Shown here: positions 1-5,941 of the stretch, piece after piece | Numbering within the stretch: position 1 is the stretch's first letter | Layout of the letters: the number at the start of each line of letters is the position of its first letter | DNA from: an uncultured Bacteroidales bacterium | GTDB lineage: Bacteria > Bacteroidota > Bacteroidia > Bacteroidales > Muribaculaceae | DNA: 6,341 bases | Reading direction: 5' to 3' | Assembly: GCA_900554715.1 (NCBI GenBank) | Contig: USIN01000110.1 | Coordinates: forward strand, 1-6,341 | Made by a program: the position numbers and the translations under genes | Notes under the pieces: model-generated | Database searches by the model: none | Seen by the model: the letters and a program-made list of their open reading frames with translations, nothing else | What the model was told of the DNA's origin: nothing

Positions 1-1209
1 GACCTTGTCGTTCTTGAGCATAATGACGCTCTCGAGGGCGGCGCGGCGCGCGACGTCGAGGTGTTCCTTGCAGTATTTGACGCTCTGCGGATTGACGATA
101 TAGGGATTCTCGAACAGGCCGAGACGGAATTTGACTCTCAGGATGTTTGCAACCGAGCGGTCGATGTCGTCCATGCTGACGAGACCTTCGTCAATCAGTG
201 ATTTGATGTGTTCGAGATATGTGCCGCTTTCCATCTCCATGTCGACGCCGGCGGTGAAGCCTTTGCGGGCGGCGTCGCGGCGGTCGGCGCAGAAGCCGTG
301 GTTAATCATCTCGGCCACACTCGCCCAGTCGGAGACGACAAAGCCGTCGAAGTTCCACTCGCCGCGCAGTATGTCGGTGAGCACGTGGCGGTTGCCGGAG
401 GCGGGTATGCCGTCGTTGTCGTTAAACGACGACATATATGTCAGGCAGCCTTCCTTGCAGACCTCCTCGAAGGGGGTGAGGTAGATTTCGCGCAGCTGGC
501 GTTCGGGAATGTATGTCGAGTTGTAGTCGCGTCCGGCCTGCGAGGCGCCGTAGCCGACAAAGTGCTTGGCGCAGGCGGCTATTGACGAGGGGGCGGCATT
601 GTCGTCGCCCTGAAAGCCTCTGACCATGGCGCGGCCCATCAGTGAAGTCAGACAGACGTCTTCGCCGAAGCTCTCGGCGATGCGTCCCCAGCGCGGGTCA
701 CGCGAGATGTCGATCATCGGGGCGAAAGTCCAGCGTATGCCGTCGCTCGAGGCCTCGACAGCCGCGACGCGGGCGCCGTCGGCGACGACAGCGGTGTCGA
801 AGGTGGCCGCCTGACCCAGCGGTATGGGCATTATGGTCTTGTAGCCGTGTATGACATCACGGGCGATAAGCAGCGGTATTCCCAGACGGCTGCGCTCAAT
901 CGCGATTTTCTGAAGCGAGTCTGAGAGTTCGGCCGACGGAACGTTGAGCAGCGATCCGATGGCGCCGCTCTCGATGCCAGGGCCGAAGACATCGTCATCT
1001 CCTTCGGCGACAAAGAAACTGCGCTGGTTGAGCTGCCCGATTTTCTCGTCGACGGTCATGCGCGACAGCAGGTCGCTGACGCGTTCTTCGACCGGACGGC
1101 TGCTGTCTTTATAGACCGCGTCGTTGTCCGAACGTCCGCTGCATGACGCCAGTATGTTAAGGCCGAGGATTATACAGGCAGAAAGATGTGTCTTTTGCTT
1201 GATGTTCAT
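1..1209 (-). CDS. bglX: GH3 beta-glucosidase, BglX-like lipoprotein (N-terminal 403 aa, cut by window edge)
   Basis: Retaining exo-beta-glucosidase that would release glucose from beta-glucan oligosaccharides in the periplasm or at the outer membrane. The start is the ATG at 1207-1209. The N-terminus is a lipoprotein signal with lipobox LASC (Cys23), followed by SGRSDND, an acidic stretch of the kind linked to surface export in Bacteroidetes. The GH3 TIM barrel covers about residues 35-360: RDVIHGYK with Asp118, RDPRWGR at 170-176, ESFGED, AKHF with Lys215-His216, GRDYN, and the nucleophile motif FVVSDW with Asp294. From about residue 385, ARRAALESVIMLKND begins the second (alpha/beta sandwich) domain. 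BglX-type enzymes are about 750 residues, so roughly half is missing, including the usual region of the acid/base Glu. All expected N-terminal motifs are intact, so the shortening comes from the window edge. It lies downstream of the GH16 gene on the same strand. The family is certain; the exact linkage and the symbol are inferred. Confidence 0.93.
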   Translation of the reverse strand, partial: MNIKQKTHLSACIILGLNILASCSGRSDNDAVYKDSSRPVEERVSDLLSRMTVDEKIGQLNQRSFFVAEGDDDVFGPGIESGAIGSLLNVPSAELSDSLQKIAIERSRLGIPLLIARDVIHGYKTIMPIPLGQAATFDTAVVADGARVAAVEASSDGIRWTFAPMIDISRDPRWGRIAESFGEDVCLTSLMGRAMVRGFQGDDNAAPSSIAACAKHFVGYGASQAGRDYNSTYIPERQLREIYLTPFEEVCKEGCLTYMSSFNDNDGIPASGNRHVLTDILRGEWNFDGFVVSDWASVAEMINHGFCADRRDAARKGFTAGVDMEMESGTYLEHIKSLIDEGLVSMDDIDRSVANILRVKFRLGLFENPYIVNPQSVKYCKEHLDVARRAALESVIMLKNDKV

Positions 1210-1250
1210 GGTTTAAGGTATGATGAAAAAAATGAGGACTGATGTTTATC

Positions 1251-1303
1251 CCCCTTACGGTCGCGGGCGCTGTCTGATGAACCGGGCGCCCGTGACCTTG
1301 GGG
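1251..1303 (-). other. Strong GC-rich hairpin in the GH16-GH3 gap
   Basis: Arms 1259-1270 (GGTCGCGGGCGC) and 1286-1297 (GCGCCCGTGACC) pair over 12 positions with one G-U, around a 15-base loop. After a small internal loop, CCCC (1251-1254) and GGGG (1300-1303) extend the stem. Neither strand has a T-run after it, so it is not a standard intrinsic terminator. On the minus strand it lies about 50 bases before the GH3 start, so it would sit in the 5' leader of a GH3 transcript or between the two genes in a GH16-GH3 message. It could stabilise or separate segments of the mRNA, or be an RNA regulatory element. I do not recognise a known riboswitch class in it. Confidence 0.6.
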
Positions 1304-1304
1304 C

Positions 1305-1312
1305 CAAACTTC
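1305..1312 (-). promoter_or_regulatory. Weak candidate -7 box for the GH3 gene
   Basis: On the minus strand this reads GAAGTTTG, seven of eight positions of the Bacteroidetes -7 consensus TAnnTTTG, preceded by an AT-rich stretch (about 1314-1340). No convincing TTTG or TTG is seen at the -33 distance. If real, transcription would begin just before the strong hairpin and give a leader of about 90 bases. The alternative is read-through from the GH16 gene. Low confidence. Confidence 0.22.
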
Positions 1313-1371
1313 TAAAACCAATTATTATTTATAAGTGAAATTGTATAGGTGCGGTGTTTGATTTGTATGCG

Positions 1372-2727
1372 TCAGTTCTTTTTGAAGACTCTGACATAGT
1401 CGATTTCGTATGTGGCGGGGAGGAAGCTTTCGTCGACACCCTGTGCACCGCCCCAGTCGCCGCCCCACGCGAGGTTGAGCTTGAGGTAGAACGGCTTGCT
1501 GAACGGCCATGTGTCGTTGTCGCCTTTTTTGTCATTGGTGAAGTTGAGCAGCTGTTTGCCGTCGACATACGTTCTGATATAGTCTTCGGTCCACTCGAGG
1601 GCGTAGACGTGGAACTCGTCTTCGGCTCCGGCTGTAAATACTTCGGCTGTGCGCTGTGTGCCCATGACGTGATTGTAGGCCGCGCAGTGTATCGACGACG
1701 ATGTGTAGTTGGGATGATAGCCGACTTCTTCCATGATGTCGATCTCGCCGCATGCGGGCCATGCGCTGTCCTGTTTGGGCATCATCCAGAATGCGGGCCA
1801 GGTGCCTTTGCCTTTGGGAAGTTTCAGACGGGCCTCGAAATAGCCGTAGGTCCAGCTCTCTTTGGTGTTGACGCGCGCCGAGATGACCTCGTTGCCGTCT
1901 TTGATGGCATGTATCTTAAGAATGCCGTCACTGATTTCGGCTGTCTTCTTGTCGCCTCGCTTGCCGGCGACATAGCGCTGCAGCTCGTTGTTGACGAAGC
2001 CCGGAGCCCATACTTCGTACCACCACCGGCTTTCGTCGGGCATATCGAATTTCGGGTCGTTGAACTCATCGCTCCAGACAAGTGTATATCCGTCGGGAGT
2101 GTTGACGAAGTCACTCAGTTGTGTGACCTTTATTGTCTGTGACTCGTTGCCGTAGGCCACTGTTATCGTGGCTTCGCGCGATGCGTTGCCTGTGTTTTCG
2201 TCAACGCTGGCCTTGAATGTCTTCTCGCCGGCTTCGCCTTTGGTGTCACCGAGACTTAGCCACGCGGCCGAGCTGCTTATATTATAAGATGTGTTTGATG
2301 TGACGGTGAAGCTGATTTCAGACCTCTGTGCGCCTGCCGAGAGCGATGTGACGCTCAGACTCACCTGCGATTTGGGATTCTGTCTGATTATGACGTCCTG
2401 TGATTTGCCGCCGCCGATGATAGTCACGGTTGCCGTGCGGGCTTCCATAGCCGTGTTGGCTGTCATTGTCGCGGTGACTTCGGTGGTCTGGTTTTTGATG
2501 CCGCCCGAAGGAAACAGTTTACACCAGTCTGCGGTGGTGCTGATGTCCCAGTTGGCAGTTGATGTGACTGTGAATTTTACAGTCTGCGCATCTGAAGTAA
2601 TCTCGATGGCGCTCTCCGATACAGTTATGGTTGTATCGGTCTTTGGTTCGTCAGGCTCGTCTTTTGAGTTGCTGCAGCCGATAAAACCGATGGCTGCGAG
2701 CGCTGCAATTAAATAAGTACGAATCAT
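1372..2727 (-). CDS. GH16 endo-beta-glucanase lipoprotein with two BACON domains (laminarinase-like)
   Basis: Complete 451-residue protein starting at the ATG 2725-2727 and ending in TGA. The signal ends in lipobox FIGC (Cys18), followed by SNSKDEPDEP, an acidic tail of the type that sends Bacteroidetes lipoproteins to the cell surface. Two BACON domains follow (about 33-117 and 118-206); each is a beta-sandwich repeat, the first ending VIIRQNP and the second IKVTQLSD, with NW and AW aromatic positions. The GH16 catalytic domain spans about 212-451: LVWSDEF, GYFEARLKLP, GTWPAFWMMP, EIDIMEEVGYHP, FHVYALEW and LNLAWGGDWGG. Glu328 is the predicted nucleophile and Glu333 the acid/base. EIDIME, with the extra Met, is the form found in laminarinases (endo-beta-1,3-glucanases) rather than the EIDIEF form of lichenases. 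Action on laminarin-type or mixed-linkage glucan is inferred. The regulator gene upstream and the GH3 gene downstream fit one pathway. BACON domains probably act as a spacer or bind carbohydrate. Confidence 0.93.
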   Translation of the reverse strand: MIRTYLIAALAAIGFIGCSNSKDEPDEPKTDTTITVSESAIEITSDAQTVKFTVTSTANWDISTTADWCKLFPSGGIKNQTTEVTATMTANTAMEARTATVTIIGGGKSQDVIIRQNPKSQVSLSVTSLSAGAQRSEISFTVTSNTSYNISSSAAWLSLGDTKGEAGEKTFKASVDENTGNASREATITVAYGNESQTIKVTQLSDFVNTPDGYTLVWSDEFNDPKFDMPDESRWWYEVWAPGFVNNELQRYVAGKRGDKKTAEISDGILKIHAIKDGNEVISARVNTKESWTYGYFEARLKLPKGKGTWPAFWMMPKQDSAWPACGEIDIMEEVGYHPNYTSSSIHCAAYNHVMGTQRTAEVFTAGAEDEFHVYALEWTEDYIRTYVDGKQLLNFTNDKKGDNDTWPFSKPFYLKLNLAWGGDWGGAQGVDESFLPATYEIDYVRVFKKN

Positions 2728-2785
2728 GTCAGTGTTTAAGGTTAAAGATGCTGTCGTATCAATTAGGTTAGTCGAATTTTTTTCG

Positions 2786-2816
2786 CAAATTTAAGTTTTG
2801 AATGGTGCGATGTCAA
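2786..2816 (-). promoter_or_regulatory. Promoter of the GH16 gene (Bacteroidetes type)
   Basis: On the minus strand the -7 box is TAAATTTG (2786-2793), an exact match to TAnnTTTG. Upstream, TTGAC (2812-2816) stands at the -33 position, with 18 bases between the two elements. Transcription would begin near 2780, giving a leader of about 50 bases before the ATG at 2727. This makes the GH16 gene a separately controlled unit rather than a simple read-through from the regulator gene. It is the best-formed promoter in the window. Confidence 0.65.
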
Positions 2817-2834
2817 GATTTTTAACTATTCAAT

Positions 2835-2875
2835 AATACGTCAGCTATGATTTTTGAATACGTCATTAATTCGTC
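2835..2875 (-). repeat. Three phased direct repeats GACGWATT upstream of the GH16 promoter
   Basis: On the minus strand GACGAATT (2868-2875), GACGTATT (2857-2864) and GACGTATT (2835-2842) stand in the same orientation. The two identical copies share the 9-mer TGACGTATT. Start-to-start spacings are 11 and 22 bases, about one and two helical turns, so all three would face the same side of the DNA. The nearest copy is about 19 bases upstream of the -33 box, at an estimated -58 from the transcription start, a usual place for an activator. The natural candidate to bind is the LuxR-type regulator encoded just upstream. The repeats are seen directly; the operator role is inferred. Confidence 0.5.
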
Positions 2876-2885
2876 GATGTTTGTT

Positions 2886-2925
2886 AAATAGCAGTAAAAC
2901 AGCCGATTGTAAAATACGGCTATTT
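2886..2925 (-). terminator. Terminator-like hairpin after the regulator gene
   Basis: About 40 bases past the regulator stop, on the minus strand, AGCCG (2917-2921) and CGGCT (2901-2905) can form a 5-bp stem around an 11-base loop, followed by GTTTTA. A second perfect 7-bp repeat, AAATAGC with GCTATTT (2886-2892 and 2919-2925), encloses and overlaps it, so the region has alternative foldings. The stem is short and the T-run is only four bases, so it is a weak intrinsic terminator at best. It would separate regulator and GH16 transcripts. Confidence 0.4.
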
Positions 2926-2929
2926 CGCC

Positions 2930-2943
2930 ATGTTTTAAAACAT
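2930..2943. repeat. Perfect 14-bp palindrome between regulator stop and hairpin
   Basis: ATGTTTTAAAACAT is a perfect palindrome 22 bases past the regulator stop codon. It could add to transcript-end folding or be a protein site, but AT-rich palindromes of this length can arise by chance in such gaps. No function is assigned. Confidence 0.35.
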
Positions 2944-2965
2944 CATTTTTTAAGGTGTGATAAAA

Positions 2966-5866
2966 TCACTTAAATTTGTTGAGGAAGTCGGTCAGGGATT
3001 CTTCGCGCTCGAGGCTGAGTTTTTTACGCATGCGGTAGCGTATCGTCTCGACGCCGCGCACCGACATGTTCATCAGCGGAGCGATTTCTTTGGTGGCGAG
3101 ATTCATCTTTATATAGGCGCAGAGCAGAAGTTCGTTTGTCGTCAGAGCCGGATAACGCGAGCGTATGTTCTTGATGAAATTGTTGTGGACGATGTTGAAT
3201 TCGTTTTCGATGCGTTCGAGCACGTTGCCCGACTCAAGACTTGCCTCGATGCTGCTCTGTAGTATCATGAGCGATTTGCGGGTGGCGGCATCGCCTTTGA
3301 GGCCGGCGCTGATATTCTTGAGTTCTTCCTTTATCGAGATGAGGGCTTCGTTCTTGTTTGAGAGGCTGAGCAGCAGGTTTATGATTTCCTGTGACTTGTG
3401 CTCGAGTTCGTTGTGGAGGTTTTCTTTCTCGAGTTCGTCGATTTTGCGGTCTTTCATTTCATCGATGCTCTCGAACTCGGCTTTTTGGCGCGCTATGAAG
3501 GCGTCCTTGGCTTTTATGAGTTTCTGCTGTCGTGAATTGATGCGGCGTCTGAGCATGAAGAACGCCGACATTGCCGTCGCTATACATATAATAATAGTAA
3601 GGGCAATGAACCATAACCGCCTGTACCACGGATGCTCGACTTCAAAGCTGACACTGCTGACGTGTTCGCGTCCGTCGATGAGCATGGTTTTTATCTCGAA
3701 GACATAGTCGCCGCCGTCGAGGTTGGTATACTCTTTGACAGTATTCATCGACGGCGTGCTCCAGGGTTCGTCGTTAAGGCGGTAACTGTAGCCTTTTATC
3801 ATCGACAGGTAGCGGTCGGGCGCGCTGAACTCGATGACTACCGAGTTGTTGCTGTGTGAGATGCGGAGCGCTTTTCGGTCGTTTGAGAACGAGTCGCTGA
3901 CGATGACGGAGTCTTCGGCATTTTTCATTCTGATATGGCAGATGGCTCCGGCTGTGACGTCGGTGTCGGTTTCGTTTCTTTTGCCGAAGTTGAACACCGT
4001 GTATCCGCTGTAGTTTGGGTATATCATCGTTGTGTCGTCGACGGCAAACATGGCGACGCAGAGGTTGAGCGGACGGGCGTGTTCGGGTATCACGGGCAGG
4101 CGCCGGATGTCTTCGGCGAGACTCACGCGGCAGCGTATGATCTCGCGCGGAGTCAGGGCATATATGAAGTCTTTGTCGCGCCAGACTTTGAGCAGGCTCT
4201 GGACGCCTATGCGCTTTTCGAGCGGTGTGTCGCGTACAATGGTGTCGCCGGCAGCGTCATATATGAAGGCGCCTTCTGGTGTGGCGAAGTGTATGTTGTC
4301 GTCGATTTCGCTGATTGACACGTCGTTGACCGACGGCAGACCTTTTTCGATGCCGTAAGCTCTTGATTCGACGACTTTCATTGCGGCGAGATCTATTTTC
4401 AGGCGCACGGCGCCGACGGCGCTTTTGAAAAACCAGACATAGCCGTCGCCGTCCTGTGCCATGTTGTAGACGCTTTCGTCGAGATTACCGATTGTGCCTG
4501 AGAGAGACCAGTCGCCGTCATCCTGACGCGCCAGCAGCGAGATGCCGCCGTATGTGCCTGCGTAACAGAGGTCATTGTGGCCTTTGACGGGTAACAGTTG
4601 CCACACACCGGTGAGGCCGTCGATGCGGCGGGTCGTTTCGCCGTCGATTTCGAGCAGACCGCGGTCGTGCAGACAGAAGAGTCTGTCGTCGAGTTCGGCC
4701 AGGCCCCATACCTGACCGTAGTTGTTGCCGACGCTGCGCAGTTTCGAGATGCTGCTGCCGTCAGTCGGCGTGTCGCAGTAGAAGAGTCCGCGGTTTGTAC
4801 CGAGATAAATTTTATTTTTGTGAGTTATGGCGGCGTATCCGGCGCCGATGCGTTGCCCGGCGCTTATAAGTTTGGTGACGGGGTCGGTCAGATTGATGCG
4901 GTCGATGCCGTTGTCGAGGCCGACCCACAGGTCGCCCCGGTGGTCGAATGCGAGCGACAGGACGGTGTTGTCCTGTAGCCCGACGCTTTGGTCGTATGTG
5001 GTGGTGCGGCCTGTGGCGAGATCGACGACGGCGACGCCGTTGAGTATCGAGCCCAGGGCGAGATAGCGTTTGCCTGTGATGGCGGCGCAGAAAATCTCGT
5101 TGTGGCGGATGAAGTCGCCGGCGACATCAAACTTCGAGAGGCTGCGGCCGTCGTAGCTGTAGAGCCCTGAGCCGACAGTGACGATAAGAAGCCGGTCGTC
5201 GTACGGGAGTATGCCGCGGATGCGCATGCCCCGGAGTTCGTCAGTGCCGTGAGCGGTCAGAATGGCATCGCCGACAAGCATCTTAAGGCCTTGTTCGGTG
5301 CCGAGATAGAGAACGCCGTTGATCATGCTCGAGCAGTCGAGCTTGACCGGCGAATTGATGACGCTGTGCCGCCGGCCGCTGATGCGGAGTATGCTTTGGT
5401 CGGCTTGAACGAAGACGACGTCGTTGTGGTTGTAGATTCCCCACATGTTGCCGCTGAGTCTGTCTTCGCCGATGCTGTCGCTCAGACAGGTGTATTTCAT
5501 GAAACCGCGTCTGTCGGGGCTGAGATAGCCGAATTCGTTGATGCCGCTGATATATATGCGATGATGTTCGCGGTCGGCGCAGACGGCTCTGGCGTCGAGG
5601 CCGTTGTTGAAACGGTGTGCTGTCCATCGGTTGCCGTCGTAGCGGTAGACGCCGTCTTTGTTGGCGAAGAACACGAGGTCGTCATCGAAAACTCCTATAT
5701 CCCATGTCTGGCCGCCCTGACCGAGAGCCAGCTCGCTGAAATTGTCGATGAAGTGGTGGCCTAAGGCCGACGCGGGCATAGCTGTCAAGAAAGCCGCAAG
5801 CAATGCCGCTACTGCCGCAAAAACAGATTCTAAGAATTTGATATAGTTGATAATGTGATGATTCAT
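2966..5866 (-). CDS. Membrane-spanning propeller/Y_Y_Y sensor with LuxR-type DNA-binding domain (SusR-like regulator)
   Basis: A 966-residue one-component regulator. It would bind a glycan fragment in the periplasm and control transcription directly at the membrane. Residues 1-35 are a signal peptide ending PASA. Residues about 40-630 hold 14 evenly spaced blade motifs, beginning near 55, 93, 141, 178, 215, 257, 302, 344, 386, 421, 466, 513, 555 and 603 (for example VLSLAFDHRGDLWVGLDNG), which suggests two seven-bladed propellers. A Y_Y_Y domain follows (about 675-745; YSYRL, GGDYVFEIK). One transmembrane helix (about 751-772) precedes RRR, then a charged coiled coil (about 777-855). The C-terminal helix-turn-helix is at about 903-952 (LTTNELLLC, ATKEIAPLMNMSVRGVETIR, KKL). 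There is no histidine kinase or receiver. The start is the ATG at 5864-5866; an in-frame TTG at 5873-5875 would add three residues but gives a poorer signal start and lies almost on the predicted transcription start. The GH16 and GH3 genes downstream suggest a beta-glucan ligand (inference). Confidence 0.9.
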   Translation of the reverse strand: MNHHIINYIKFLESVFAAVAALLAAFLTAMPASALGHHFIDNFSELALGQGGQTWDIGVFDDDLVFFANKDGVYRYDGNRWTAHRFNNGLDARAVCADREHHRIYISGINEFGYLSPDRRGFMKYTCLSDSIGEDRLSGNMWGIYNHNDVVFVQADQSILRISGRRHSVINSPVKLDCSSMINGVLYLGTEQGLKMLVGDAILTAHGTDELRGMRIRGILPYDDRLLIVTVGSGLYSYDGRSLSKFDVAGDFIRHNEIFCAAITGKRYLALGSILNGVAVVDLATGRTTTYDQSVGLQDNTVLSLAFDHRGDLWVGLDNGIDRINLTDPVTKLISAGQRIGAGYAAITHKNKIYLGTNRGLFYCDTPTDGSSISKLRSVGNNYGQVWGLAELDDRLFCLHDRGLLEIDGETTRRIDGLTGVWQLLPVKGHNDLCYAGTYGGISLLARQDDGDWSLSGTIGNLDESVYNMAQDGDGYVWFFKSAVGAVRLKIDLAAMKVVESRAYGIEKGLPSVNDVSISEIDDNIHFATPEGAFIYDAAGDTIVRDTPLEKRIGVQSLLKVWRDKDFIYALTPREIIRCRVSLAEDIRRLPVIPEHARPLNLCVAMFAVDDTTMIYPNYSGYTVFNFGKRNETDTDVTAGAICHIRMKNAEDSVIVSDSFSNDRKALRISHSNNSVVIEFSAPDRYLSMIKGYSYRLNDEPWSTPSMNTVKEYTNLDGGDYVFEIKTMLIDGREHVSSVSFEVEHPWYRRLWFIALTIIICIATAMSAFFMLRRRINSRQQKLIKAKDAFIARQKAEFESIDEMKDRKIDELEKENLHNELEHKSQEIINLLLSLSNKNEALISIKEELKNISAGLKGDAATRKSLMILQSSIEASLESGNVLERIENEFNIVHNNFIKNIRSRYPALTTNELLLCAYIKMNLATKEIAPLMNMSVRGVETIRYRMRKKLSLEREESLTDFLNKFK

Positions 5867-5880
5867 GGTGGTCAATAACG

Positions 5881-5888
5881 CAAAATTA
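5881..5888 (-). promoter_or_regulatory. -7 box of the regulator gene
   Basis: On the minus strand this reads TAATTTTG, an exact match to TAnnTTTG. Transcription would begin near 5876, leaving a leader of only about 10 bases before the ATG at 5866. No TTTG is seen at the -33 distance, where the sequence is plain AT, so the promoter may be weak or need help from a bound protein. The short leader favours the ATG over the TTG as start. Confidence 0.45.
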
Positions 5889-5890
5889 CT

Positions 5891-5908
5891 AAAATCTTCA
5901 TAGATTTT
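5891..5908. repeat. 7+7 inverted repeat between the divergent promoters
   Basis: AAAATCT (5891-5897) and AGATTTT (5902-5908) form a perfect inverted repeat with a 4-base spacer TCAT. Its centre (5899.5) coincides with the midpoint of the two divergent -7 boxes. It fills the spacer and -33 zone of both promoters, where a dimeric repressor or activator could act on both genes. There is no T-run suggesting a terminator role. Operator function is inferred, and chance is possible in AT-rich DNA. Confidence 0.4.
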
Positions 5909-5911
5909 TAT

Positions 5912-5919
5912 TATTTTTG
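5912..5919 (+). promoter_or_regulatory. -7 box of proC
   Basis: TATTTTTG matches TAnnTTTG. Transcription would begin near 5924, giving a leader of about 18 bases before the proC ATG at 5942. No TTTG is visible at the -33 distance. AAGGA at 5936-5940 looks like a Shine-Dalgarno core but sits one base from the ATG, too close to work in the classical way; Bacteroidetes seldom rely on one. Confidence 0.45.
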
Positions 5920-5941
5920 TGAAATTAAAATAAATAAGGAT

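Noticed and set aside
1210..1371. A known riboswitch in the GH3 leader
   Set aside because: There is a strong hairpin but no consensus stretch of the cobalamin, TPP, SAM, FMN or other classes I can recall.
1366..1373. GACGCATA on the minus strand at the GH16 stop codon as a further copy of the GACGWATT repeat
   Set aside because: Only six of eight positions match, it overlaps coding sequence and stands alone without a phased partner.
1354..2142. Long plus-strand reading frame (262 aa) opposite the GH16 gene
   Set aside because: It runs antisense to a protein with full GH16 and BACON motifs, shows no recognisable domain, and is explained by codons such as GTC/GAC and GCC/GGC whose complements are also sense codons.
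5249..5764. Plus-strand frame (171 aa) opposite the regulator gene, plus similar shorter ones at 208-585, 3165-3707 and 4598-4978
   Set aside because: All lie antisense to well-supported genes and their composition (Ala/Val/Asp-rich or Ser/Arg-rich) mirrors the opposite codons. No start signals or motifs support them.
5873..5875. TTG start for the regulator (three residues longer)
   Set aside because: The ATG at 5864-5866 starts a normal signal peptide, and the predicted -7 box at 5881-5888 puts the transcript start almost on the TTG.
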